Shown: positions 28,573-37,090 of the stretch, one piece after another
Layout: each line of letters opens with the position of its first letter
Numbering within the stretch: position 1 is the stretch's first letter
Source of the DNA: Streptomyces polyasparticus
GTDB taxonomy: Bacteria > Actinomycetota > Actinomycetes > Streptomycetales > Streptomycetaceae
Direction: 5' to 3'
Assembly: GCF_014493765.1 (NCBI RefSeq)
Contig: NZ_JACTVJ010000007.1
Span: 248,001-312,000, forward strand
DNA length: 64,000 nucleotides
Program-made: the position numbers and the translations under genes
Notes under the pieces: generated by a model
The model's input: only the letters and a program-made list of their open reading frames with translations
Databases searched by the model: none
What the model was told of the DNA's origin: nothing

Positions 28573-30036
28573 TCACTTGCTCCCGTCGAGAACCGCCTGC
28601 ATCACGTTCTTGGCGATCGGAGCGGCGAGACCGCCGCCGGAGATGTCCTCGCGGTGGGCGTCGCTGTCCTCGACCACCACGGCGACCGCCACCGGCGATC
28701 CGTCCGCCGTCTTCGCGTACGAAATGAACCAGGCGTACGGCTTCTCGCTGTTGTCGATGCCGTGCTGGGCGGTACCGGTCTTGCCGCCGACCGTGGCGCC
28801 GGGGATCTTGGCGCTGGTGCCGGTGCCCTGGTTGACCACCGTCTCCATCATGTCCTGCAGCTTCTGCGCGTTCTCCGCGGACAGAGGGCGGCTGAGCTCC
28901 TTGGGCGCGTGCTTGGAGATCACGTCCAGGCCGGGGGCCTGCACCTGGTCGACCATGTACGGCTCCATGAGCTTGCCGTCGTTCGCGATCGCGGACGCGA
29001 CCATGGCCATCTGCAGCGGGGTGGCCGCCGTCTCGAACTGGCCGATGGACGAGAGCGCGGTCTGCGGACGGTCCATCTGCGTGGGGAAGTTGGAGGCGGT
29101 GGCGCGGACGGGGACGAACTGCTCCTCGTTGAAGCCGAACTTCTGCGCGGTCTCGCGCATCTTGTCCTTGCCGAGGTCCGAACCGATCTTGCCGAAGACG
29201 GTGTTGCAGGAGATCCGCAGCGCCTCGCGCAGCGAACCGTCCTTGCAGGAGGGGTAACTGCCCTCGTTCTTCAGCTCGGTCCTGGTGTCCGGCATCGTCC
29301 ACGGAAGCGGCGACTCGGTCTTCTCGTCGGGGTCCGTGTACAGCCCGTGCTCCAGGGCGGCCGCGGCCGTGACCACCTTGAAGGTGGAGCCCGGCGGGTA
29401 CGTCTCGCGCAGCGCGCGGTTGAGCAGCGGCTTGTTCTTGTCGCTCTCGAGGTCCGTCCAGGCCTTCTCGTCGTCCTTGCTGTTGCCGGCGAAGGACGAC
29501 GGGTCGTACGAGGGGGTCGAGGCGAGCGCGAGGATCGCGCCGGTCGACGGGTCGATCGCGGCGACGGCGCCCTTCTTGTTGCCCAGACCCTCGAACGCGG
29601 CCTTCTGCGCGGCCCCGTTGAGCGTCGTGACGACGTTGCCGCCCTCCTTCTTCTTGCCGGTCACCATGTCGAGGGTGCGGCGGAAGAAGAGCCGGTCGTC
29701 GTTGCCGGTGAGGATCCCGTCCTCGATCGACTCGATCTGGGTGGCGCCGTAGGCCTGCGAGGCATAGCCGGTGACCGGCGCCCACATCTCGCCGTTCCTG
29801 TACGTCCTCTTGTACGCGAAGTCGCTGCCGGTGGTCCGTTCGGAACCGGTGATCGACTTGCCGTCGACGATGATGTCGCCGCGCTTTTGCGCATAGCGCT
29901 CGATGAGCACGCGGCGGTTCTTCTCATGCGTACGGAGCTCGTCGGCCTTGACGTACTGGAGCCAGTTGTCGCGGATGAGCAGGGCGAGCACCAGCAGACC
30001 GCAGAACATCGCGATCCGCCGCAGGGGCTTGTTCAC
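28573..30036 (-). CDS. pbpA: Penicillin-binding protein 2-type transpeptidase PbpA
   Basis: Class B transpeptidase that cross-links peptidoglycan with its RodA partner. 487 residues from GTG 30036, overlapping the rodA stop (GTGA). N-terminal span (IAMFCGLLVLALLI), PBP dimer domain with KRGDIIV, then the catalytic motifs SxxK in PPGSTFKV, SxN in SCNTVFG and KTG in VGGKTGTAQ. 146 bp separate it from pknB, unlike the tight upstream junctions. Confidence 0.95.
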   Translation of the reverse strand: MNKPLRRIAMFCGLLVLALLIRDNWLQYVKADELRTHEKNRRVLIERYAQKRGDIIVDGKSITGSERTTGSDFAYKRTYRNGEMWAPVTGYASQAYGATQIESIEDGILTGNDDRLFFRRTLDMVTGKKKEGGNVVTTLNGAAQKAAFEGLGNKKGAVAAIDPSTGAILALASTPSYDPSSFAGNSKDDEKAWTDLESDKNKPLLNRALRETYPPGSTFKVVTAAAALEHGLYTDPDEKTESPLPWTMPDTRTELKNEGSYPSCKDGSLREALRISCNTVFGKIGSDLGKDKMRETAQKFGFNEEQFVPVRATASNFPTQMDRPQTALSSIGQFETAATPLQMAMVASAIANDGKLMEPYMVDQVQAPGLDVISKHAPKELSRPLSAENAQKLQDMMETVVNQGTGTSAKIPGATVGGKTGTAQHGIDNSEKPYAWFISYAKTADGSPVAVAVVVEDSDAHREDISGGGLAAPIAKNVMQAVLDGSK

Positions 30037-31454
30037 GGTCGTACTACCTGCGTCATTTCGGCGTCGGGGTTGGCTGCGGGAGCGGGCGCCGGGCGGCGCG
30101 CGGTATCGCTGATACGGATCAGGATGGCGATCAGGGCCCAGTTGGCGATCACCGAGGAACCACCGGCCGCGAGCCACGGCATGGTCATACCGGTCAGCGG
30201 GATGAGGCCCATGACACCGCCGGCCACGACGAAGATCTGCAGCGCGAAGGCGCCGGACAGACCCGCGGCGAAGAGCTTGCCGAAGGGGTCGCGGGCGGCG
30301 AGCGCGGTCCGTACGCCGCGCTCGATGATCAGGCCGTAGATGACCAGGAAGGCCATGACGCCGGCCAGGCCGAGCTCCTCGCCGACGGTGGCGAAGATGA
30401 AGTCGGCGTTGGCGGCGAAGCCGATCAGGTCCGAGTTGCCCTGGCCGAGGCCCGTGCCGAGCACGCCGCCGGAGCCGAAGGCCATGATCGACTGGCCGAT
30501 CTGCTCACAGGCGCCGGAGGTCGCGTAGCAGCCGAAGGGGTCGAGCCAGGCGTCCACACGGGCCTTCACATGGCCCGCGGTCGAGGCCACACCGACCGCG
30601 CCCGCCGCCGACATCAGCAGACCGATCACGATCCAGCTGGTGCGCTCCGTGGCCACGTACAGCATCACGACGAACATGCCGAAGAACAGCAGCGATGTAC
30701 CGAGGTCGTTCTCGAAGACCAGGATGAGCAGGGAGACCGCCCAGATCACCAGGATCGGGCCGAGGTCGCGGCCACGCGGCAGGTACAGGCCCATGAAGCG
30801 GCGGCTGGCGAGCGCGAGGGCGTCGCGCTTGACCATCAGATAGCCGGCGAAGAAGACGGCGATGACGATCTTCGCGAACTCACCGGGCTGGATGGAGAAT
30901 CCGCCGAGCCGGATCCAGATCTTCGCGCCGAACACGTCGGTGCCGAGGCCGGGGACCAGGGGGAGCAGCAGCAGGATCATCGCCGCGACCATGGAGATGT
31001 ACGTGAAGCGCTGCAGGATCCTGTGGTCCTTGAGCAGCAGCAGCACACCGACGAACAGCGCGATGCCGACCGCCGAGTACATCAGCTGGTTGGGGGCCGC
31101 CGGGTTGAAGGCGCCGAAGCTGCGCTCCTGCAGCTGTTGCAGGCGCTCCGACTGGTCCAGGCGCCAGATGAGGACCAGGCCCAGGCCGTTGAGCAGCGTG
31201 GCGAGCGGCAGCAGCAGCGGGTCGGCGTACGGCGCGAACTTGCGCACCACGAGGTGCCCGACGGCGGCGAGCAGACCGAGGCCGAGGCCGTAGCCGATCA
31301 TCCCCGTGGGCATCGTGCCGTCGATCGCGAGACCGACATTGGCGTACGCGAAGATCGGGATGAGCACGGCGAAGACGAGCAGGCCCAACTCGGTGTTGCG
31401 CCTGCTCGGAGCGCCGATCGCGCCGATGGTCGAAGTGTGTGTCGTACTGCTCAT
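30033..31454 (-). CDS. rodA: SEDS-family peptidoglycan glycosyltransferase (RodA/FtsW type)
   Basis: Polymerises lipid II in the membrane. 473 residues, about ten spans. SEDS signatures include GAKIWIRLGGFSIQPGEFAKI, FENDLGTSLLFFGMF, and GSGGVLGTGLGQGNSDLIGFAANADFIFATVGEELG with the conserved Asp/Glu of the active cavity. Synteny with pbpA and pstP makes RodA more likely than divisional FtsW. Confidence 0.95.
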   Translation of the reverse strand: MSSTTHTSTIGAIGAPSRRNTELGLLVFAVLIPIFAYANVGLAIDGTMPTGMIGYGLGLGLLAAVGHLVVRKFAPYADPLLLPLATLLNGLGLVLIWRLDQSERLQQLQERSFGAFNPAAPNQLMYSAVGIALFVGVLLLLKDHRILQRFTYISMVAAMILLLLPLVPGLGTDVFGAKIWIRLGGFSIQPGEFAKIVIAVFFAGYLMVKRDALALASRRFMGLYLPRGRDLGPILVIWAVSLLILVFENDLGTSLLFFGMFVVMLYVATERTSWIVIGLLMSAAGAVGVASTAGHVKARVDAWLDPFGCYATSGACEQIGQSIMAFGSGGVLGTGLGQGNSDLIGFAANADFIFATVGEELGLAGVMAFLVIYGLIIERGVRTALAARDPFGKLFAAGLSGAFALQIFVVAGGVMGLIPLTGMTMPWLAAGGSSVIANWALIAILIRISDTARRPAPAPAANPDAEMTQVVRP

Positions 31455-31478
31455 GAGTAGGCGGGGCCCCCAGTGCCC

Positions 31479-32999
31479 CTAGTTCTTGTCGCAGTTGCCG
31501 ACCAGCTGCTGCTCCTCCTCGGAGAGGCTGGGGCCGGGCGTGGGTGAGGGCGCCTTGTTCGCGCTCTGCTTGGTGGCGCCGCCGTCGGTACCGCCGGCTT
31601 CGCCCTCGCCGGTGCGCGCGTTGTTCTCGTCCTCGGCCTTGCGCTGCGCTGCCTGCTTCTCGCAGGCGGACGCCTGGGTGCCGAGATCCTTGATCTTCTC
31701 GTTGGCCTCGGTCAGACCGCCCGCGGCGATCGTCGCCTCGACCTGCTTGCGCTGGTACGGCGGCAGGTACTTGAGCTCGATGTCCGGGTGGTCCTTCTCG
31801 ACCTTGGACAGGCTGACCCAGGCCAGGTCCTGGCTGATACCGCGGTACAGCGCGACATGACCGTCGTTGGCCCCGACGTAGTACTGCGTCTGGGTCCAGC
31901 GGTAGCCCGCGTACAGACCGCCGCCGATGACGGCGAGCGCGAGCGTCAGGTAGAGCGATCTCTTGATCCACTTGCCGCGGCCGCCCCGCTTGACGAAGTC
32001 CTCGTCGCTGTACGCGCCGAAGCCGTCCTCGGGGGCGTACGCGTCCGGCTCACCGGATCCGGGCGGTCCGAAGCCGCCGCCCGAAGGCTGGGGCGGAACG
32101 GGGCGGCCCAGGCCCGCGGCGCGGCCGGCCGGGGTCTGCATGGCCCCGTTGTCCTGCATCTGCTGCTGGTTCTCGGCCACGGCGCCCACGACGACCGGGG
32201 TGTCCGTGATGTGACCGGCAAGGGTGTCGTTGCCGTCGATGTCGAGGACGTCGGCCACGATGCACGTGATGTTGTCCGGGCCGCCGCCGCGCAGCGCGAG
32301 CTGGATCAGCTCCTGCACGGTGGCCTGCGGGCCTTGGTAGCTCGCGAGGGTCTCCTCCATGGTCTGGTGCGAGACCACACCGGAGAGACCGTCGGAGCAG
32401 ATCAAGTAGCGGTCGCCGGCGCGCACTTCACGGATCGACAGGTCGGGCTCGACGTGGTCGCCGCTGCCGAGCGCGCGCATCAACAGCGAGCGCTGCGGGT
32501 GCGTGGTCGCCTCGTCCTCGGTGATCCGGCCCTCGTCGACCAGGCGCTGCACCCAGGTGTGGTCCTGCGTGATCTGCGTCAGGACGCCGTCGCGAAGCAG
32601 GTACGCGCGGGAGTCGCCGACGTGCACGAGGCCGAGGCGCTGACCGGTCCACAGCAGGGCGGTGAGCGTGGTGCCCATGCCCTCTAGCTGCGGGTCCTCC
32701 TCGACCATCACGCGCAGCTGGTCATTGGCCCGCTGCACGGCGTCGCCGAGGGACGTCAGGATGTCGGAGCCGGGGATGTCGTCGTCGAGCGCGACGATGG
32801 TGGAGATGACCTCGGAGGAGGCCACCTCGCCGGCGGCCTGGCCGCCCATGCCGTCGGCGATGGCGAGAAGGCGGGGACCGGCGTAGCCCGAGTCCTCGTT
32901 GCCCTCGCGGATCATGCCTTTATGCGATCCGGCGGCGAAGCGCAGTGACAGACTCATGCGCACCTGCCCCGTCGACTCAGACTCCGGGTACATCCGCAC
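31479..32999 (-). CDS. pstP: PP2C-family Ser/Thr protein phosphatase PstP
   Basis: Metal-dependent phosphatase that reverses PknB signalling. GTG 32999 has GGAGG about 10 nt upstream (506 residues); ATG 32957 beginning MSLSLRFAAGSHKG is the alternative. Metal ligands: NEDSGY, LLAIADGMGG, HVGDSRAYL, SDGLSG and GGGPDNITCIV. After residue 240 come a Gly/Pro linker, one span (SLYLTLALAVIGGGLYAGYRW) and a charged external tail ending in Glu/Lys-rich sequence. Confidence 0.94.
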   Translation of the reverse strand: MRMYPESESTGQVRMSLSLRFAAGSHKGMIREGNEDSGYAGPRLLAIADGMGGQAAGEVASSEVISTIVALDDDIPGSDILTSLGDAVQRANDQLRVMVEEDPQLEGMGTTLTALLWTGQRLGLVHVGDSRAYLLRDGVLTQITQDHTWVQRLVDEGRITEDEATTHPQRSLLMRALGSGDHVEPDLSIREVRAGDRYLICSDGLSGVVSHQTMEETLASYQGPQATVQELIQLALRGGGPDNITCIVADVLDIDGNDTLAGHITDTPVVVGAVAENQQQMQDNGAMQTPAGRAAGLGRPVPPQPSGGGFGPPGSGEPDAYAPEDGFGAYSDEDFVKRGGRGKWIKRSLYLTLALAVIGGGLYAGYRWTQTQYYVGANDGHVALYRGISQDLAWVSLSKVEKDHPDIELKYLPPYQRKQVEATIAAGGLTEANEKIKDLGTQASACEKQAAQRKAEDENNARTGEGEAGGTDGGATKQSANKAPSPTPGPSLSEEEQQLVGNCDKN

Positions 33000-33083
33000 A
33001 GCGCCCACCCTCCGGTCGGGAGCGCGCACAGGCCCTGCCTCAAGGCCGCGTCGGCTCGCTCGCTCCGCTCGCTCATTCTCGTA

Positions 33084-33599
33084 CTACTTCCGCAGCTCGA
33101 TGACGGTCTTGCCGATGCGGATCGGCGCGCCAAGCGGGATCGGTGTCGGGGTGGTCAGGCGGGTCCGGTCGAGATACGTGCCGTTGGTGGACCCGAGATC
33201 CTCCACGATCCACTGGCCGCCCTGGTCCGGGTAGATCCTGGCATGCCTGCTCGACGCATAGTCGTCGTCGAGCACGATCGTCGAATCGTGCGCACGGCCC
33301 AGCGTGATCGTCTGGCCCTGGAGCGCGACGGTGGTGCCGGAAAGGGTGCCCTCGGAGACGACCAGCTTGGACGGTGCGCCACGGCGCTGGCGGCCGCCGC
33401 CGCTCTGCTGCCGCGGCGGCGTGGGTGCGGCCTGCTGCCGGCCCTGCGCAGGGCGCGCGTCGGCCCCCCGCCGCGCACCGCGCTGCGTGACTCGCGTACC
33501 GAACAGGTCGCTGCGGATGACCTGGATGGCCACGAACACGAACAGCCACAGGACGGCCAGGAAACACAGCCTCATGACCGTCAGGGTCAGCTCTGACAT
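33084..33599 (-). CDS. fhaB: FHA-domain membrane protein FhaB
   Basis: 171 residues: N-terminal span (RLCFLAVLWLFVFVAIQVI), a basic Arg/Gln/Pro linker, and a C-terminal FHA domain with GRAHDSTIVLDDDYASSRHARI and DLGSTNGTYLD, the phosphothreonine-binding loop residues Arg, Ser and Asn. In mycobacteria FhaB (FipA) joins kinase signals to division proteins. Starts 10 nt after the fhaA stop. Confidence 0.95.
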   Translation of the reverse strand: MSELTLTVMRLCFLAVLWLFVFVAIQVIRSDLFGTRVTQRGARRGADARPAQGRQQAAPTPPRQQSGGGRQRRGAPSKLVVSEGTLSGTTVALQGQTITLGRAHDSTIVLDDDYASSRHARIYPDQGGQWIVEDLGSTNGTYLDRTRLTTPTPIPLGAPIRIGKTVIELRK

Positions 33600-33609
33600 T
33601 GCCCCCGCT

Positions 33610-34461
33610 TCACCCTTCGGCTTGTCGGTAAATGATCGTCGTACTGCCCACGACGATCCGCGAGCCGTCGCGGAGCGTAGCGCGGGTGGTGTGCTGCCCG
33701 TCTACCACGATGCCGTTGGTAGACCCGAGATCCTGGATCGTCGAGGGCGTTCCGGTCCGGATCTCACAGTGCCGGCGGGAGACGCCGGGGTCGTCAATCC
33801 GTACATCCGCCTCGGTGCTCCGGCCGAGGACCAGAGTGGGGCGGGAGATCTGATGGCGCTGGCCATTGATCTCGATCCAGCGCCGCGTCTGGGCGCCGGG
33901 AAGCGGGCCCGCACCGCCCTGCGGGCGTGCGGGCGCGGATCCGCGACCGCCGCCGGGGGGCGGCGCCGCGGGCATCGGAGGGGCGGCGGCCGGCGGGTAG
34001 CCGTAGCCACCCTGGCCGCCCTGGGGCCTGGCCGGCGCGGGGCCCGCGGGTGCGGGGCCTGCCGGTCCGGGGCCGGCCTGCGAGGTGCTGGAGGCGAGCG
34101 TGCGGCTGCGCACCCGGTACAGACCTGTGTCCAGGTCGTCCGCCTTCTCCAGGTGCACCTTGATCGGGCCCATGAAGGTGTAGCGCTGCTGCTTCGCGTA
34201 ATCGCGCACCATGCCGGACAGCTCGTCGCCGAGCTGGCCCGAGTAGGGGCTCAGGCGCTCGAAGTCGGGCGGGCTGAGCTCCACGATGAAGTCATTGGGG
34301 ACGACGGTCCGCTCGCGGTTCCAGATCGTCGCGTTGTTGTCGCACTCGCGCTGCAGGGCGCCTGCGATCTCGACCGGCTGGACCTCGGACTTGAACACCT
34401 TGGCGAAGGTGCCGTTGACCAGACCTTCGAGTCGCTGCTCGAACTTCTTCAGGACTCCCAT
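33610..34461 (-). CDS. fhaA: DUF3662 and FHA domain protein FhaA
   Basis: First gene of the signalling operon. 283 residues from ATG 34461, preceded by GAGGAGG; the open frame further upstream is not family-like. N-terminal DUF3662 (1-115, LKKFEQRLEGLVNGTFAKVFKSEVQPVEIA), a Pro/Gly linker, and FHA at about 205-275 (LGRSTEADVRIDDPGVSRRHCEI, DLGSTNGIVVDG). FhaA binds the phosphorylated pseudokinase MviN and PknB in mycobacteria. Confidence 0.95.
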   Translation of the reverse strand: MGVLKKFEQRLEGLVNGTFAKVFKSEVQPVEIAGALQRECDNNATIWNRERTVVPNDFIVELSPPDFERLSPYSGQLGDELSGMVRDYAKQQRYTFMGPIKVHLEKADDLDTGLYRVRSRTLASSTSQAGPGPAGPAPAGPAPARPQGGQGGYGYPPAAAPPMPAAPPPGGGRGSAPARPQGGAGPLPGAQTRRWIEINGQRHQISRPTLVLGRSTEADVRIDDPGVSRRHCEIRTGTPSTIQDLGSTNGIVVDGQHTTRATLRDGSRIVVGSTTIIYRQAEG

Positions 34462-34914
34462 GGGCACCTCCTCAGTCGTTGTCGTCCTGGTACTGCTTAC
34501 TGATCGTATCCACGCGCCGGGAAATCGGCTGGTTCCCCTTCTCTGCCCTGCGCAGGGGTGTCGCCTCTCACAACGGCCGGGGCCGTCGGTTCGTGCCACG
34601 TCTGCGCGACTGCGTATCGACTGCCTCTCGACCGTCTTTCTCTTCTGTCCTGTGCCCCCGCCGCGGGGTGCTCCCGTAGTGGTTCGGTGCCCGCGTCTCC
34701 ACGGATCGTAGAGGGGGGTCCTGGACAGTGTCCCGCACTCGCGCCGCTGCCCTCCTGGGTGGAGGGGCGAGGCGGTGCGGGGGCGGGGTGTGCGTGGTGT
34801 CCCAGAAGGCAGGTGCCCGCACAAAGGGATGTGAACCCACCCTGTCCGGCGTGCTAATCTTCAGATGTCGCCAGGCGCTCCCCAGGGAGCGAGAAGCCAG
34901 ACGACAACACCCAT
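34462..34914. promoter_or_regulatory. Divergent region fhaA/tRNA-Leu with tRNA promoter
   Basis: 453 bp with no credible gene. The tRNA-Leu promoter has -10 TAATCT (34855-34860) inside GCTAATCTTCAGA, the string shared with the tRNA-Ile promoter; the -35 (TGAACC, 34832-34837) is weak. The fhaA promoter must also lie here but was not identified. Confidence 0.45.
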
Positions 34915-34998
34915 GCGCGGGTGGCGGAATAGGCAGACGCGCTGGATTCAGGTTCCAGTGCCCGCAAGGGCGTGGGGGTTCAACTCCCCCCTCGCGCA
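34915..34998 (+). tRNA. tRNA-Leu(CAG)
   Basis: 84-nt class II tRNA. Acceptor GCGCGGG / CTCGCGC, anticodon loop TTCAGGT (CAG) on stem CTGGA/TCCAG, long variable arm TGCCCGCAAGGGCG, T-arm GGGGG-TTCAACT-CCCCC. CCA not encoded. Confidence 0.96.
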
Positions 34999-35007
34999 CA
35001 TCACCGG

Positions 35008-35044
35008 GAAGCCCGGCATCGTGATCACGATGCCGGGCTTCTTG
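35008..35044 (+). terminator. Terminator after tRNA-Leu
   Basis: A perfect 34-bp palindrome (35008-35041; half-site GAAGCCCGGCATCGTGA) followed by TTG, 10 nt after the tRNA. Confidence 0.8.
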
Positions 35045-35190
35045 CTGTGCTTGCCCTGGGGCAGTTGCTGTGTGTGCGGGGGAACGCTTTCGGGTGCTGA
35101 CCAGGTGTGGGGCTTGTCACGCGCCCCTATCTTTCGCATATGGGACATAACTCACTTCGTGCCGCTGTCGCGGACAGGCACTGAGCCGCC

Positions 35191-36870
35191 ATGGGTGTCA
35201 TCAAGGACCACCCCGAGTTCGCGCTCTTCATCTCTCTCGCCCTCGGCTATCTCCTGGGCAAGCTCCGCATCGGTCCGCTCACGCTGGGCGGCATCTGCGG
35301 CACGCTGATCGTGTCCCTGCTGCTCGGGGCGTGGACGAAGGCGGAGGTCGCGAACGATGTGAAGACGGTGTTCTTCGCGCTGTTCATCTTCGCGCTCGGC
35401 TACATGGCGGGCCCGCAGTTCTTCGCGAACCTCAACCGCAAGAGCCTGCGCTACTTCGCGCTGTGCGCCATCGAGGTCGTCTGCGTGCTCGGCATCGCCC
35501 TCGGTCTGGCCAAGGCCTTCGACCTGGACGTGGGCACGGCATCGGGGATCCTGGCCGGCGCCGCCACCGAGTCGGCCGTGGTCGGTACGGCCACCGAAGC
35601 GATCGGGAAGCTGGATGGGCTGACCCCGGACCAGATCACCCAGTACCAGGGGCACGTGGCCACCGCGTACACCGTCTGCTACCTCTTCGGCCTGGTCACG
35701 ATCGTGCTCTACACCAGCCAGATCATGCCCCGGCTGCTGCGCACCGATCTGCGGGCGGCCTCGCGGGAGCTGTGGGACCGGATGCGCGGCAGCTCCGCCG
35801 CTCTCGAGCAGGACGAGCGGCCCGCGCTGCCGGGTCTGGTCGGGCGCACCTACCTGGTGACCACGGCGGACGGCCGCAGGATCGGAGACCTGGAGCAGGC
35901 GCTCGCAGGCCGGGTCACCGTCGAGCAGATCAAGCGGGGCAGCAAGGTGCTGACCCCGTCGCCGGAGCTCGAACTGACGCTGTCCGACCTGGTCCTGGTC
36001 GTGGGGCGGCGGGCCAATGTGATCGAGGCGGGGCGGGAGATCGGCGTGGAGACGCCCGGCGTGCCCGGTCTGGACTCGCCGTTGACCACCGCCCAGGTGG
36101 CCCTGACCGACAAGAAGTCCGAGGGGCAGAGCCTGGATCAACTCATCGCCACGCACCCGGAGTTCGTGAAGGACGGTGTGTACGTCACGGAGGTGGTGCG
36201 CGGCGACCAGGTCCTGCCCGCCAACGGGGACACCGTGGTGCACCGCGGTGACGTGCTGACCCTGACCGGTGCACGTTCCGGGCTGTCCCGGCTGACGGAG
36301 AAGATCGGCGCGCTTGTCAAGAACGACGCGACCGACTTCATCTATCTGGGGCTCGGCATCGCGGCCGGTTCGCTGATCGGGCAGCTCGTCGTGCACTTCG
36401 GCGATGTGCCGATGTCGCTCGGCACCGGTGGCGGCTGTCTGGTGTCGGGGCTGCTCTTCGGCTGGTTCCGCTCGCGCAAGCAGACCTTCGGAGCGTTTCC
36501 GCCGCAGGCCGCGACCACCCTGAAGGACATGGGTCTCGCGGTGTTCATCGCCTGTACGGGACTGGTCTCGGGGCCGCAGGCCTGGCCGCTGCTCAAGGAG
36601 TACGGGGCGCTGCTGCCGTTCGCCGGGATCGCGATGGTGCTGATCCCCGCGACGCTCTCGCTGATCGTCGGGCGCAAGCTCCTGAAGATCGAGACGCCGC
36701 TCCTGATCGGTGCGATCGCGGGCCAGCAGTGCTCCACGCCCGCGATCACCGCGGTCACGCAGACCGCACAGAGCTCGGTGCCGCTGCTCGGGTACACGAT
36801 CACGTACGCCCTCTCGAACTTTCTGCTGCCACTTACTGGGCCGGTGTTGGTGGGGATTTTGGGGGCTTAG
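35191..36870 (+). CDS. Aspartate:alanine exchanger (AspT/YidE) family transporter
   Basis: 559 residues. Two membrane bundles (about 1-175 and 390-559) flank a cytoplasmic pair of TrkA-C/RCK domains, the AAE-family layout. The repeated family motif GxxxGxxxxGxxxES appears as ILAGAATESAVVGTATEAI in the first half and IGAIAGQQCSTPAITAV in the second. The natural substrate is not known for actinobacterial members; a dicarboxylate or amino acid is inferred from AspT. ATG 35191 lacks a strong ribosome site. Confidence 0.9.
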   Translation: MGVIKDHPEFALFISLALGYLLGKLRIGPLTLGGICGTLIVSLLLGAWTKAEVANDVKTVFFALFIFALGYMAGPQFFANLNRKSLRYFALCAIEVVCVLGIALGLAKAFDLDVGTASGILAGAATESAVVGTATEAIGKLDGLTPDQITQYQGHVATAYTVCYLFGLVTIVLYTSQIMPRLLRTDLRAASRELWDRMRGSSAALEQDERPALPGLVGRTYLVTTADGRRIGDLEQALAGRVTVEQIKRGSKVLTPSPELELTLSDLVLVVGRRANVIEAGREIGVETPGVPGLDSPLTTAQVALTDKKSEGQSLDQLIATHPEFVKDGVYVTEVVRGDQVLPANGDTVVHRGDVLTLTGARSGLSRLTEKIGALVKNDATDFIYLGLGIAAGSLIGQLVVHFGDVPMSLGTGGGCLVSGLLFGWFRSRKQTFGAFPPQAATTLKDMGLAVFIACTGLVSGPQAWPLLKEYGALLPFAGIAMVLIPATLSLIVGRKLLKIETPLLIGAIAGQQCSTPAITAVTQTAQSSVPLLGYTITYALSNFLLPLTGPVLVGILGA

Positions 36871-36881
36871 GGAGGGTGGGA

Positions 36882-36963
36882 GCTTGGCGTGGGTGGGTGC
36901 TTGGCGTGGTGGCCGGTGAGGGCTTTGTGTCGGTGACGGGTGAGAGCTTTGTGCGGTGGCGGG
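36882..36963. repeat. Short direct repeats after the exchanger gene
   Basis: GCTTGGCGTGG occurs at 36882-36892 and 36899-36909. A longer imperfect pair (GGTGAGGGCTTTGTG versus GGTGAGAGCTTTGTG, each followed by a CGGTG-type tail) then extends to 36963. Confidence 0.6.
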
Positions 36964-37090
36964 TGGGCTTCGCGAGGGGGTCCGGCGGAGTTATCCACAG
37001 GCTCTGACGCGTTCGGGCGCGGCAGCGTACGGTCTGGGGCAGTCGGTGTCCGTGCAGCGCGGACCTGGGAGAACGGGGAGGCGGTCCGTC

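Noticed and set aside
34568-34999. Open frame covering tRNA-Leu (MREGGVEPPRPCGHWNLNP) and a similar one over tRNA-Ala (14493-14837)
   Set aside because: These are classical artefacts of reading a tRNA gene and its flank as protein.
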